Of a stretch of DNA of 64,000 nt, positions 8,678 through 18,884 are shown in pieces. Numbering within the stretch: position 1 is the stretch's first letter; every line of letters starts with the position of its first letter. The translations under genes were made by a program, and so were the position numbers. The stretch is taken from NCBI GenBank assembly GCA_030068145.1, contig JAPJBO010000379.1, positions 1 to 64,000 of the forward strand. Reading direction: 5' to 3'. Origin of the DNA: Diplonema papillatum (Eukaryota > Euglenozoa > Diplonemea > Diplonemida > Diplonemidae). The notes under the pieces were generated by a model that was not told the origin of the DNA, made no database searches, and saw nothing but the letters and a program-made list of their open reading frames with translations.

Positions 8678-11600
8678 ATGATGCTAGCTTACCTTTGCAT
8701 CGGCCTTGCGTTCATCCCGGAGTTCGAAGAGCGCTCCATCCAGTGCTTGATGGACGCTGGGTCTGCACCTGACGCGATACTGACACACCCGCGCCCGCCT
8801 CTGTTCACCCTTTCCGACGGGCCGCCGCAACCGCCGAACCTTCCAACACCAGCTGACTCGAACCCGGCGGCGTACTACCTCCAGGACGACGACGACCGGA
8901 ACTCGTGGGCCGTGGCCAACTGGGAAGAGGAGACGTGCATCCGGTTCACGAAGTGCAGCAGCCCCTTCACGTGCGAGGAGCCGTTCATGGTCTTCGTCTC
9001 GGACGCCAGCCGGTGTGACGCGCCGGTCGGAACTTCCGGCTGCGTCAGCGAAGTCAACATCCGGACTATCCGCTACCAAGGTTGGGTCGCTCATGTGACC
9101 GCGCACGCCCTGGGCCTCTCGCGCGAGAACACGAGGAACGACAGGGACGGGTACGTGACCCTCAACGAAAGCAACATCTGGTCGAAGTCGGAACGTGCCG
9201 CCGACCGCTGCCGCGCTATCGCTGGCGGTGCTGCCTTCCGGCGTGGACGTGGCGAAGAAGACGGATTTGTCGAGTTCCACAGCGAGGGTCACCTGCAGCC
9301 CGTGGTGCATGAGGCTCCAGTAGTCGTACGGGCCCGGGTCGCGCCCCGAGGGGCCAAATTACTCGAAGTCGCCGGCTCCTTCTCCACCAACTTCGCCGTC
9401 ACGATCTCCGACGTGTCGGTTGCAACCTGCTCGGTCGTCGCGCGAATGGCTGCAGGCACAACAGACGCGCCGCCGTCCGCCGTCCCACAGACAGCAGCTC
9501 CCGCACCGTGCACATGGCATGCCGCATCTGCATCTCCCTCGCCCCCTAGAGCATACGGCGGCTGGTTCGAACGCGACCGCTACGGCTCGCACTCTGCTGT
9601 CGGGTGCTGCGAGGACCGTCCCTGGACGCGACCTTCATCTGTCACTGCCGCCGACACCGTTTGGGATCCCCTGATCCTCCCTGACCTTACCCACGCCATC
9701 GACGCGCCCTGCCTCCCGCGCCTACCGCAGCCCCCTCGTTCCATACTACGGAGTCTGCCAGCGAGACAACGAAGGTTGATGAGGGCGGCTGTCAGGCGCC
9801 GGAGCATGCTCCGAGCTCAACGTGCCACGCTCGAAGGCACCACTGACAACGTCCTTGTCCCCCACGCTCGTGCATCACCGTTGGTCCTCGGCGGCGGTTG
9901 TACGCAAAACACGTCTGTTGCGGTCAACCCCGTGCGACCCCCGCCCTCGACTACAACGCTCGCAACAACGTCCGTCCCGCCTGCCCCCGACACTCCTGCA
10001 CTGCTGTCGTTCTGGGTCTGTGACCCCTCCGGCAAGCACCGACACTGCACGGTGGACAGTGAAACTGTCGTCGGGGACTTCTTCGCGCAGTCGACTTGGT
10101 TTGACCCCGACGTGTGCTGGATTTCGCAGGGAACCAGGCAACTAGTCCTCTCGGACTCCTTTGCCGAGAACGCCGTCAACCGCGACGACACACTGACCGT
10201 GATGGTCAGGCTCCTCGGGGGAGGTGGCCGAGGTAGTTGGCGCGGCGGCAAGGGAAACAGGGGCGGTAGGGGCGCTGGGTCCTCGGGTACCAGCGTGCCA
10301 AGTGCCCCCGCTGGGGATGCGAGCTCCGGGACTAAGGGGCACAAGGGCGGAAAATCGCGCAGGGGGAATGGACCACCCGATGGCCTCGTGTGGAGTGATG
10401 GCGCAAGGGACTGCGATAAAGCTGACCTGTATCGCGACTGGGAGTTCCCTGAGATGCGCTTTCGAGCCGTCTTCCCCCTGCACGTGTTCGACGGCGACGT
10501 CACCCATGCGTCATGGGAAGAAGTGTCGGGCTCCCCGTTCCAGTGGGGGCAGTACTACCTGCACAGCGTCCTGACCCGCGGTGCAGTTAACTCGTGCTGG
10601 GATGCTGCAGCCAAACAAGAGTTCTCCCGGGGCGAAGTTTACCAGACCTTGGAGATACACTTTTCGGCCAACGCAGCAGATGAAGTCGACATTCTGCGCG
10701 CAAGCGGGTACCAGGGTGCGTACTTTGAACCGCTGAACTCGCAAGATTACCGTGTCCTACTGGTCCCGGATAGGGCGGACATGGGGGAAGTCAGCAGCAT
10801 CGCAGCCAAGATAGACCATCTCCAACTGGGTCTTTCTTACTGCAGAGGGGAATTGGGTGTTCGAGTCAGGGCATCCTCGTACGCCGAAGCCCGTCAGCTG
10901 TTACCGGATCTACCCGCGGAGATCGCCTATTTCGCGGTGGCTGGCATCCCCTGCGGTTCGAACGCAAACACGCTGCAACGGAACTTGACGCGCTTGGGGT
11001 GGAACGTCACGCCTTTGTTCAAGACGGCCAAATCGGGACGATACGCCGAGTGGGCTGTCAAGTCCGAGACGCTCCCGGGAAGGTTTGACTGCGATCTCCT
11101 CAACGGCATGCGCATCACCATCAAAAGGGTGGATCGGTACCCGATCCAACCCTCCAGACATATCGCGTCCGTCCGCCTCTCGTCCTCATACAGAGACGAA
11201 TCGAACACGCTGCGTTGCGACGTACATGAAGGTTCAACACCGGTTCCGTACAGCGTATTCCTCGAGCGCTACGGCAAAGCTGCCAGTACCCTGTGGGAGC
11301 TTGCTGGTAAGAGCAGTACCACGGATGGTGCGGACGGATCTTCCTTTGGCAACGACGGCACCCCTCTAGCCGGCGGGAGCGAGGTCGGGCTGACGTCCTA
11401 TGCAAAAGCGACTCTGCGGCCTTGCAGCTCGCCCCCGCCGGCCCGTGCAAATCCCACCTCATCGTCCTCACCGTCGTCCTCGCCAGTTAATCCGCCTAGG
11501 GCTGTCGCCGACATCGACGAACTCGAGCTGCAATCCCTGGTTCGCAGCCTTGTTAAAGAAGCAACCTCGTCCACTGCCTCCGCACCTGTTCCGCGGGTCG

Positions 11601-12370
11601 CACCCCTGCCCGAACAGCCCCCCACGCAAGACGCTGCCGCGTTCAAAGAGTTTGTCGGCAGCATAGTGCGGGAGAGTGTTGCCGACATGGAGAAAAAGCG
11701 TGCTCCCACCCTTGGTGCATGTGAGGTAGCAACCCTGGTCGAAAACTCTGTCGGAGCATGTGTCGCGCAGAAAGTGTCAGAGGCCGTCGCTGGTCCGCTC
11801 CTCGAAGTCACCGCTCAACTGAAGCTGATGGGGGAACGGATGACGACGCTTGCGGCGAGGGTGGATGAGGTCCAGTCGTCCTCCGCTGGTAAGGGGGCTA
11901 ACAACAACAACAAGGGATCGAAAATGACTTCTCCATCCCCAACCCCTGAGCGCGACATGCCCTTAGTGGTACACAATACCTCAGAACAAAGTCAGACCTT
12001 AGTTGCTGCCCCCCCGGCCGAAGCCAGCCTCGGGCTGGTTCCCTACAGCCAGAACCTAGTCAGCACCGAGCTAGCCCAGCCCCTGGTCAACCGGCCCCAG
12101 AAGCTGGATGCGATGAAGGTCGCCATGCCGGTCCTGGACGGGGACAGCGTCAAGGAAAACGTGAAGATAATCACGGCCTTGCACAAGAAAATGAAGTCGA
12201 CGCGGCCGAGATCCCGAAGCTTGACTTTGTCGCAAGACAGCACCGCGTCGCAACACAGCGCCGCTAATCAGGCGCTCCTCGCGGACGTATGCGGCCCGGT
12301 AGATGACGCCCCTTGCTCAGACGCCCCTTGCTCATTTCGCGCCTGCGAAATCGAGCGGGAGCGGATGTAA
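8678..12370 (+). CDS. LINE-D ORF1 protein with astacin-like and ubiquitin-like domains
   Basis: The frame is open from 8528 through a GTG, but the first ATG pair is at 8678/8681, chosen here (1230 codons). A short hydrophobic start (MMLAYLCIGLAFI) is followed at residues ~77-172 by an astacin (M12A) metalloprotease-like domain: WEEETCIRF, a cysteine-bearing middle, and RNDRDGYVTLNESNIW. Its zinc motif HExxHxxGxxHE is degraded to HVTAHALGLSRE (9092-9127): the catalytic Glu is Val and the third His is Arg, so it should be inactive. Residues ~442-517 (10001-10228) form a ubiquitin-like domain starting LLSFWVCDPSGK and ending DDTLTVMVRLLGGGG. An RGG-rich stretch follows, then a possible RRM-like fold (~749-815) and a coiled-coil-prone region (~946-1068). 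RNA binding is inferred from the RGG block and from ORF1 roles in LINEs. The ORF ends TAA one base before an ATG in the ORF2 frame. Confidence 0.85.
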   Translation: MMLAYLCIGLAFIPEFEERSIQCLMDAGSAPDAILTHPRPPLFTLSDGPPQPPNLPTPADSNPAAYYLQDDDDRNSWAVANWEEETCIRFTKCSSPFTCEEPFMVFVSDASRCDAPVGTSGCVSEVNIRTIRYQGWVAHVTAHALGLSRENTRNDRDGYVTLNESNIWSKSERAADRCRAIAGGAAFRRGRGEEDGFVEFHSEGHLQPVVHEAPVVVRARVAPRGAKLLEVAGSFSTNFAVTISDVSVATCSVVARMAAGTTDAPPSAVPQTAAPAPCTWHAASASPSPPRAYGGWFERDRYGSHSAVGCCEDRPWTRPSSVTAADTVWDPLILPDLTHAIDAPCLPRLPQPPRSILRSLPARQRRLMRAAVRRRSMLRAQRATLEGTTDNVLVPHARASPLVLGGGCTQNTSVAVNPVRPPPSTTTLATTSVPPAPDTPALLSFWVCDPSGKHRHCTVDSETVVGDFFAQSTWFDPDVCWISQGTRQLVLSDSFAENAVNRDDTLTVMVRLLGGGGRGSWRGGKGNRGGRGAGSSGTSVPSAPAGDASSGTKGHKGGKSRRGNGPPDGLVWSDGARDCDKADLYRDWEFPEMRFRAVFPLHVFDGDVTHASWEEVSGSPFQWGQYYLHSVLTRGAVNSCWDAAAKQEFSRGEVYQTLEIHFSANAADEVDILRASGYQGAYFEPLNSQDYRVLLVPDRADMGEVSSIAAKIDHLQLGLSYCRGELGVRVRASSYAEARQLLPDLPAEIAYFAVAGIPCGSNANTLQRNLTRLGWNVTPLFKTAKSGRYAEWAVKSETLPGRFDCDLLNGMRITIKRVDRYPIQPSRHIASVRLSSSYRDESNTLRCDVHEGSTPVPYSVFLERYGKAASTLWELAGKSSTTDGADGSSFGNDGTPLAGGSEVGLTSYAKATLRPCSSPPPARANPTSSSSPSSSPVNPPRAVADIDELELQSLVRSLVKEATSSTASAPVPRVAPLPEQPPTQDAAAFKEFVGSIVRESVADMEKKRAPTLGACEVATLVENSVGACVAQKVSEAVAGPLLEVTAQLKLMGERMTTLAARVDEVQSSSAGKGANNNNKGSKMTSPSPTPERDMPLVVHNTSEQSQTLVAAPPAEASLGLVPYSQNLVSTELAQPLVNRPQKLDAMKVAMPVLDGDSVKENVKIITALHKKMKSTRPRSRSLTLSQDSTASQHSAANQALLADVCGPVDDAPCSDAPCSFRACEIERERM

Positions 12371-15300
12371 AATGCAGTCGCCACCGCATCGAGGGGTAAC
12401 CCCCCCCGATGCCCACCACCGCGCCCATCCGGCCGGTCCACCCCCCACCCCTGGCGCACCACCGCGAGCAGCCAACACCAATACTGCTTCGCGCCGGGAG
12501 CCGGCCCCTCCGCCGGGTCGCGGCCGGCGGCGGAGGCGCACCGCCAGTACCTCCGCTGCCGCTGCACCCTTTGACCCCGATAACATCCTTTTGATCGTGT
12601 CGTACAACTGCCGATCATTTTGGGCAAGGGAGTCCATCCCTGGTGGTACCAATAGTATCAGCCGAGGGGTCACCAACATGTCTCCGAGGATCCCGGACAT
12701 CCTGCTCCTTCAAGAGACATGGCTCTCGAGCAAGTCCCTTCCCCCTCGCCTCGACGGCTACCGAGTCTTCAGACGCGACCGAGACGGAGACGCCCGCGGC
12801 GGAGGTGTTCTCACCTTCGTTCGCACAAGCCTGCTCGCGACGGAAATCCCGCCCCCTGATATCGACGCCGACTCCTCTCTAGATTGCGTTGCTGTCGAGA
12901 TCACTCGCATCGGCCTTCCCCCCCTGAGGGTGTACAATGTGTACCGCCCGCCCCGCAAGGAAGGGAGAGACCTGTGCATGGAGCCGTTCCCGATGGACGA
13001 CCACGTGGTCATCGCCGGTGATCTCAACGTCCACCACCCGGACTGGTCTCGGGGAGCCGAGAACACAGGCGGAAAAATCCTCAGGGACTGGCTCGTCGAG
13101 GCGTCTGCCATGACCCTGAACGACCCGTCGGTCTCCACGATGGCCTACCGCCCCCACGCCAGGTACTCCTCTCCGGATGTGGTAATCTCCACCCCCACCT
13201 CCAACATCCGCAATTGGAGAGTGCTGGATTCTTGGGGTACCACCCGGGACCACCTCCCCATGGCGTTCGAAGTTCCCCGGGGGTACTCCCAGCCGCGCGT
13301 CCTCCGCAAAACTTGGTTCTCTTGGGCACGGGCTGACTGGGATGGCATGATGGAGCATCTCGACGAGGAGAGCTCTGTCCTACTCGCAAACCGGCCGGCA
13401 ACCAATGTGCAATTCGCTAAGCGAGTCGCTTCGACGTTCCGCCGTGCTGTACACCAGTTTGTCCCCCGGTATCGACAAGGACGTCCGTACAAGGAATGGT
13501 GGACCCCGGGGCTCTCTGCTCTAGAGCGTGTCAAGGGGGCGGCCTTCACCGCCCTCCTCGCCGACCCTGACGCCCCACACGCACAGCGCGCCTACTCCGA
13601 CGCGGTCGCCAGATTCGCGTCGGCGGCCACGCAGGCGAAGGCGGCTCACTGGAATGCCTTCTCCGGGAGGATCAACCGCTGCACGGACATTGGGCTGCTC
13701 TTCCGCCTGATCCGCAAGATCGACGGTCGAACACAGCAGAACAATATCCCCCCCATCCGGCTCGGTCACTCGTACTATGTTGCCGCAGACGGGAAGACGG
13801 AGCTTTTTGGGGATCACCTCAAACGGGTGTGCGGCGGTTCGACAGCTACCAAACCGCCGCCGTGGTTCCCCGCTAAAGAACCATCCAACGACGACGCTGG
13901 CTGCGGGCTCATCACCGCCGACGAGCTCGATCGGGCCCTCAACAACCTCGACCCGAAGACTTCGCTCGACCCTGACGGGCTTTGCAGTGAGTTCCTCCGC
14001 CGACTCACCGACGGTGCCAGGGCCCTCATCCTTGAGTTGGTCAACATTTCGTGGGAGGAAGGCTTCGTTCCCGAATCCTGGCGAGACGCCCACGTCGTCC
14101 CCGTCCCGAAACCTGGACGGGACCACTCCTTGCCGGAGGGTTACCGGCCGATATCTCTAACGAGTGTGATCTCCAAGGTAATGGAAGTCATCGTGAAGAA
14201 TCGGCTCGAGTACCTCACGGAAAGCCCGCAACATCCTGAGGTCCGGCGTTTTAACTCGCGGCAGGGTGGCTTCCGCAAGGGTCGCGGTCCCGAAGAGCAG
14301 CTGTTCTCGATAGTTTCGGCTCTCGACTCTGCCAGGAACCGTCTGCTCTTCACGTGTTTGCTGTCGTTCGATCTGGCGAACGCGTTCGATACCGTCGACC
14401 ACGGCAAGCTGATGGACATCCTGCAGCGAAGAGGGGTGCCCGCCAAGTTCCTTCGCTGGATCGAGGCCTTCCTACGGAACAGGAAGGCTGCCTACAAAAT
14501 CGACGGAGCGACTGGCCGCTTCTTCGATTTGTATACCGGCGTCCCCCAGGGGACGGTGCTCGGCCCCCTTCTGTTTTTGTATTACATCGACGACCTCGGT
14601 TCGGACCTCGATCGGCTGCAGCGCCGCATCCATCTGGACAACGTCGGGGCGACGATAACCTTCTCCCTGTATGCTGATGATGACGGCGTTGCAGTGGAGG
14701 CCCGCACGTTTGCCGCCCTCGAGCAGTACGCGCAAGATGTTGTCGACGTGGTGGAGCGCTGGACGGCGCAGGCGCTGATGTCCCTGTCCGTTCTGAAGAC
14801 CAGAGGTGTCTTCTTCGTTGGAAAGAACGCAGCCCCTTTCCCCCCACCGAACGTAGTCTTCAAGGCGACGAGGGCTGACGTCCCTGTTCCCCCTGCTGAC
14901 ACCGAACGGCGAGTGTCGGCAGAGGGTAGATTGGTGGGGACGAACACGCCACATGACGGCAAAACATTCGTTGGCATCGCGTTCGGGCCCGTAACAGAGG
15001 CCAATGCCGGGCTCACACTGCTCCACTCGGTGGTTACCCTTCAGTGGGTTGACAAAGTGAAGCTTCTTGGGTTAACCATCGACCAAGGATTCACCTTCCT
15101 CCCTCACCTCCAACGGGTTGTCGATGGATTCTCGCTGAGGATGAACCTCCTTCGACACCTGGCCGGCAAGGATTACGGCTTCAACGGCACGGTTCTCCGC
15201 ACCCTGTATCTCTCCTATGTGCTACCCACGTACACGTACGCACTCGGAATCTACGGGCCATTCATCCTCCCCGCTAATGGGCCCCTCACAACACTTGAAC

Positions 15301-16931
15301 GCATGCATCGTCGTGCCCTTACCCTCATCCTGGGCTGTCGCAAAGGCGTCGCTGAATTCGCCGGGCAACAGGAGACTGGTATCCTCCCGATCCGCGCGCT
15401 CGCAAAGTGCAGGATCGCGGCCCTCCGGGAGAAGGTTGAATTCAACAAGGTTCTGTGGGCGCACGAGCTTTCCCTGGACACGCTCCTGAAGTCGACGTCC
15501 GACAACATCCGCAAGAAAGCGGGCACGGACGGTTGCCGTCGGGAGCTCCGCGACTTCCATTTGTTCGCCCCCTGGGTTCCCAGGCCCGACGTCGAGATCT
15601 ACACGTCGCTGAAAGTCCGCAAGCACGCCAGCAATGCGGAGAAAAAACAAGCGGTGCTGAAACGCCTGGCGGAACTACCCCACCCGGACTGCGTCGCCTG
15701 GCCAGACGGCTCCGTTGTACACGGTGACCCCCCTCTGCCCTCGATCTGCGACGCCAACGCCAGCGCTGCCCTACGCCCGTGGCTGAGGAGCACGGCGGAC
15801 CGTACGACCTGGGGGGCTGCCGGCGTGTTTATTGATCTTGGGCCGTCGGTCACCATCAAGCCGGACCACGGCCTGCCCGTCAAGCTCACCGGCGACCGAC
15901 GCACGTTCGATGCCTCTTTGCCCGCCGGCAAACACCCGCACAGCTACCGCGCCGAGGAGTTCGCGCTCTACAGCTGCCTGAAGTTCCTCCTGCGCCTCCT
16001 CCCGCCAACCCCGACGCCGCTCAACATCCTCGTCCTCAGTGACTCTCAGTCACTCCTGATGACGCTGAGCCACGGCCCCCATTGCCAGACGCAGCCGTAC
16101 CCAATCGCGATCTGGCTGCACCTGGCCGAGTTGGAGTCGCTGGGCTACACCGTGACGCTGCAGTTCGTCTTCGGCCACTGCGGCCTCGAAGGCAACGAGA
16201 GGGCGGACAAGACCGCAAAACGTGGTGCACTCGCGTTCATGCGGGCGGCCACCGACGCCGCGGCCAAGAATCTACCCCCTCCGCTCTCGGCACGCCTCTG
16301 CGCCACGGCCGCTAACAGCCGCTATCGTTCCGTCCTCTGGCTGGAGAGCAGTGAAGCTGGAGCACGAGACGCCTTGGACAGGGCCACCCTCCTCAGGAAC
16401 CCGTCGTCGTTCGCCAGGTTGGTCTCTGGCCGCCGCATCCCCCGCCCCAAGCACTTGGCACCACGGGCGGAAAGAGAGGTGCGGCAGCTCCGCACTGGCC
16501 ACCACCACCTGGTGATGACCATGTACGCCACCGAATGGCGCGACCTCTCGAGGGCGGATCGCAGACAGGCGTTTCTCCCGTGCCCTATTTGCGGCACCCG
16601 GTCGTTGGCCCCGCTACTCCACCTCTTCGTCGGATGTGACGCCCCCGCTGCAGCGCTGTCCAGGCTGACGATGGACGCCGACCTCGACGCGAAGAGCCGC
16701 CTCCATGCGAAGCCGCCGCCCGTCGATGCCATGGAGCGCCTCTGGGCAATCCTCTTCGTTTTTCCGGAACTCGCTCTGGCGTACCTGCAGAGGTGCGGCA
16801 CTCTGCCGAGTTACGGTATCCTCGCCGGCCAGACGTCCGCCGAGCCCGTGGGCGGCGGCGTCAATCGCTCCATAACGCCTGACGCCGCCTCCTCGCGCTC
16901 CGCCGACTCGGACGACGCGATCTCTCGCTGA
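12303..16931 (+). CDS. LINE-D ORF2: APE endonuclease, reverse transcriptase, RNase H
   Basis: A 1542-codon frame encoding the retrotransposition enzyme. APE endonuclease at ~97-320 (YNCRS, LLQETW with Glu138, AGDLNVHH with Asp240, TTRDHLPM with His317). RT at ~520-840 (SFDLANAFD with Asp690, PQGTVLGPLLF, YADD at 790-793). RNase H at ~1130-1305 (Asp1135, Glu1218, Asp1247, Asp1302). C-terminal finger Cys1427, Cys1430, His1440, Cys1445. All catalytic residues are present, so it may be active. It belongs with RNase H-bearing LINE clades such as I or R1; the exact clade is not resolved. The first ATG overlaps ORF1 by 68 nt. A second in-frame ATG at 12372 follows the ORF1 stop by one base (TAAAATG) and is an equally likely start by reinitiation. 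Confidence 0.9.
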   Translation: MTPLAQTPLAHFAPAKSSGSGCKMQSPPHRGVTPPDAHHRAHPAGPPPTPGAPPRAANTNTASRREPAPPPGRGRRRRRTASTSAAAAPFDPDNILLIVSYNCRSFWARESIPGGTNSISRGVTNMSPRIPDILLLQETWLSSKSLPPRLDGYRVFRRDRDGDARGGGVLTFVRTSLLATEIPPPDIDADSSLDCVAVEITRIGLPPLRVYNVYRPPRKEGRDLCMEPFPMDDHVVIAGDLNVHHPDWSRGAENTGGKILRDWLVEASAMTLNDPSVSTMAYRPHARYSSPDVVISTPTSNIRNWRVLDSWGTTRDHLPMAFEVPRGYSQPRVLRKTWFSWARADWDGMMEHLDEESSVLLANRPATNVQFAKRVASTFRRAVHQFVPRYRQGRPYKEWWTPGLSALERVKGAAFTALLADPDAPHAQRAYSDAVARFASAATQAKAAHWNAFSGRINRCTDIGLLFRLIRKIDGRTQQNNIPPIRLGHSYYVAADGKTELFGDHLKRVCGGSTATKPPPWFPAKEPSNDDAGCGLITADELDRALNNLDPKTSLDPDGLCSEFLRRLTDGARALILELVNISWEEGFVPESWRDAHVVPVPKPGRDHSLPEGYRPISLTSVISKVMEVIVKNRLEYLTESPQHPEVRRFNSRQGGFRKGRGPEEQLFSIVSALDSARNRLLFTCLLSFDLANAFDTVDHGKLMDILQRRGVPAKFLRWIEAFLRNRKAAYKIDGATGRFFDLYTGVPQGTVLGPLLFLYYIDDLGSDLDRLQRRIHLDNVGATITFSLYADDDGVAVEARTFAALEQYAQDVVDVVERWTAQALMSLSVLKTRGVFFVGKNAAPFPPPNVVFKATRADVPVPPADTERRVSAEGRLVGTNTPHDGKTFVGIAFGPVTEANAGLTLLHSVVTLQWVDKVKLLGLTIDQGFTFLPHLQRVVDGFSLRMNLLRHLAGKDYGFNGTVLRTLYLSYVLPTYTYALGIYGPFILPANGPLTTLERMHRRALTLILGCRKGVAEFAGQQETGILPIRALAKCRIAALREKVEFNKVLWAHELSLDTLLKSTSDNIRKKAGTDGCRRELRDFHLFAPWVPRPDVEIYTSLKVRKHASNAEKKQAVLKRLAELPHPDCVAWPDGSVVHGDPPLPSICDANASAALRPWLRSTADRTTWGAAGVFIDLGPSVTIKPDHGLPVKLTGDRRTFDASLPAGKHPHSYRAEEFALYSCLKFLLRLLPPTPTPLNILVLSDSQSLLMTLSHGPHCQTQPYPIAIWLHLAELESLGYTVTLQFVFGHCGLEGNERADKTAKRGALAFMRAATDAAAKNLPPPLSARLCATAANSRYRSVLWLESSEAGARDALDRATLLRNPSSFARLVSGRRIPRPKHLAPRAEREVRQLRTGHHHLVMTMYATEWRDLSRADRRQAFLPCPICGTRSLAPLLHLFVGCDAPAAALSRLTMDADLDAKSRLHAKPPPVDAMERLWAILFVFPELALAYLQRCGTLPSYGILAGQTSAEPVGGGVNRSITPDAASSRSADSDDAISR

Positions 16932-17039
16932 GGGCGCTCACCACCAACTTGCGCGCTGCGGGCTGTACCGCTCGGACGCGCCAGACGCCAACTCCTCGCG
17001 GCGTTTCCGAAGACGCCATCTTGCGCCGACGGTCGATCT

Positions 17040-17600
17040 GCAGCTGCTCCCGCCTAACGTCTCAGTAAACGCCTGCTTCGGCACCCCGGCCGCCAAGGCC
17101 CAAAGGGGAGAAGCGCGCTTGACTACAAGCAATAAGCGGTATCGGCGCCCTACAGCAAACAACGGGTCTTCCACCTGACCTCACTCAACCGCCACTAGGC
17201 AGGTTCGAGTGAAAGGCTCAGAAACTGGACACCCACGCACCTAATCCCCCTTGCATAGCCGGGGCAGAGTGAGCGGGCGCCGATCTTCAGACCATGCCCA
17301 GTACACAGCCTCTGACCTCTGACTTCAGTGTCTGACTCTTAGTCGGTCCCCAACGTTTCCCGCCGGTGCCTCGATACCCGGCCGTCAAGGCCCTACGGGG
17401 AGAGGCCCGCAACAAACAAGCAACCGTGGGCTCCGCCACACCATACCAATTCCCACATTCCAACTCCCCCCCCTCAAAGTTCCAGTGGCAGAGAAAGAAA
17501 GAAGCCAGAGAGGTCTCCCGGGTCTTCCACCTGACCTCACTCAACCGCCACCTGGCTGGTTTGTGTGAAAGGCTCAGATACTGGACACCCACACACAGTT
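17040..17600 (+). repeat. Tandem duplication (~355 bp) in LINE-D 3' UTR
   Basis: Two direct copies. The block GGTCTTCCACCTGACCTCAC...GGACACCCAC at about 17164-17240 recurs at about 17519-17594, and the CCGGCCGCCAAGGCCC block near 17085 recurs as CCGGCCGTCAAGGCCC near 17378. LINE-C and E show the same habit of 3' duplication. Confidence 0.7.
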
Positions 17601-17775
17601 ATCCCCCCCCCCCTTGTACCATAGCCCTTCCCACTCTTGCATGTGTCTTGTGTCTCTCTGGCATGCCTTCCGGCCCGAAGAGGCCCGTAAAGCCTGCCCG
17701 AAAACTGGAACGCGGCTCTCCGGAGCTGCCAAAAGAATGTGGTGCCTCTTGCAAAAAAAAAAAAAAAATATTTGA

Positions 17776-18022
17776 GGGGCACACCTGGTACAGCGGTCAG
17801 GGCGCCAGATTGTTAACCTGAGGGTCGCTGGTTCGATTCCCTGACTGGCCAACTTCTCCAGGCGTTTGGGGATGAACTCCCAGATGCAAGCCCTAGTTCA
17901 ATAGCCGAGCGGAAACTGGTCCGCGAAAGGATGGCTTCCATACCTAGTATGGTTTCCCAACCATCCCCATCAAGGGGACCTCAAAGGAGTGGAGCAAGGT
18001 GCCCTGGTGGCCTGAAAAAAAA
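17776..18022 (+). mobile_element. SINE-1 copy 2
   Basis: Nearly identical to copy 1, with intact A and B boxes and an A8 tail (18015-18022). A7-8 followed by ATATT occurs on both sides, so a target duplication including part of the LINE-D tail is possible. It sits directly after the LINE-D tail in the same orientation. Confidence 0.85.
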
Positions 18023-18026
18023 TATT

Positions 18027-18869
18027 GGGGCAGCATGTCAGGAGACAGGGTGAGTAGCGACACCCCCCCTATGCCAGCACAGTGCTAACCTTGGAGCCAC
18101 GGCGTCGTGCCTGGCGTAGCAGACTCAAGAAGATTAGAAAGGAGCCCCTTCAGCCAAACACAACACTCACCAAACCCCTGGGTCAGAGTCCTCCCCCAGG
18201 CTCCCAGAGCGCAGGCACTCTCTTTTGCTCAGAGAAGTAAAACACCCCAGACCCAGGGCGAGACATGTTGTCCGCTTCGAAAGGATAGCCCCCACACCAC
18301 ACACTTTTCCTCTCTGTCACGCACACAACGGCACCGCTTTCCAGGCGCAGCATTTTCAGGGCAGCATGTCAGATGACAGGGTGAGTAGCGACACCCCCCT
18401 AAGCCAGCACAGTGTACCACGGGATTTGGATTCGACGAAAAAGGACGCTTTTTCTCTCCCCCCAGCCCCTGACACACCAAAGCAAGGGCTTTCAGCCCTC
18501 GGAGACCCTGCCTGACACGAAGGACGCGCAACCGACATTTCATTGTCGGTCCCGAGTGTCAGGTCAATCTGCACCTTCACAAGGTCAGAACCCCCTGCAC
18601 GTAGCTCGTCTGACGAGTGCCCGGCGTGTGGGGGGATGCGTAACTTGCCTAACGGGCCGAAACGGGGGTCTCCGCGTGATGCCTATACCAAAGCACTTTC
18701 TACACCCACCCTCCAGGGAAAGCAACCCGCCCTCTTCCAACGCACCTCGACCCCTGCGACACAAAAGGAAAACAAGCGCGTGGCGTGCCTTCCGGCACAA
18801 AGCGGGCCCAGTAACGCCCCTACCTGCGAGGACACTTGCGGGTGCCTCATGTAAAAAAAAAAAAAAAAA
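18027..18869 (+). mobile_element. Element E copy 1, non-autonomous A-tailed element
   Basis: About 825 bp starting GGGGCAGCATGTCAGG and ending GGGTGCCTCATGT before A17 (18853-18869). No coding capacity. A reverse copy with the same two ends lies at 55611-56451. The first ~55 bp (CAGCATGTCAG...GGGTGAGTAGCGACAC) recurs internally at about 18360-18412. It could be a LINE 3' UTR or a defined non-autonomous element; the shared 5' end in both copies favours the latter. Confidence 0.7.
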
Positions 18870-18884
18870 GGAGAGGGGGGCTTC

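Larger units (their letters stand above)
8284..17768 (+). mobile_element. LINE-D, full-length APE-type non-LTR retrotransposon
   Basis: Two long intact frames (ORF1 ending 12370, ORF2 12303-16931), an 820-bp 3' UTR and an A16 tail (17753-17768). The 5' boundary is uncertain. A CATT simple repeat at about 8439-8458 is followed by TTTTACTTTATTGGTA, which resembles the 5' starts of LINE-F and LINE-G, so the true start may be near 8440. The stretch 8284-8438 holds a C-run and no recognisable gene. Both frames are free of stops, so the copy is recent. Confidence 0.85.
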
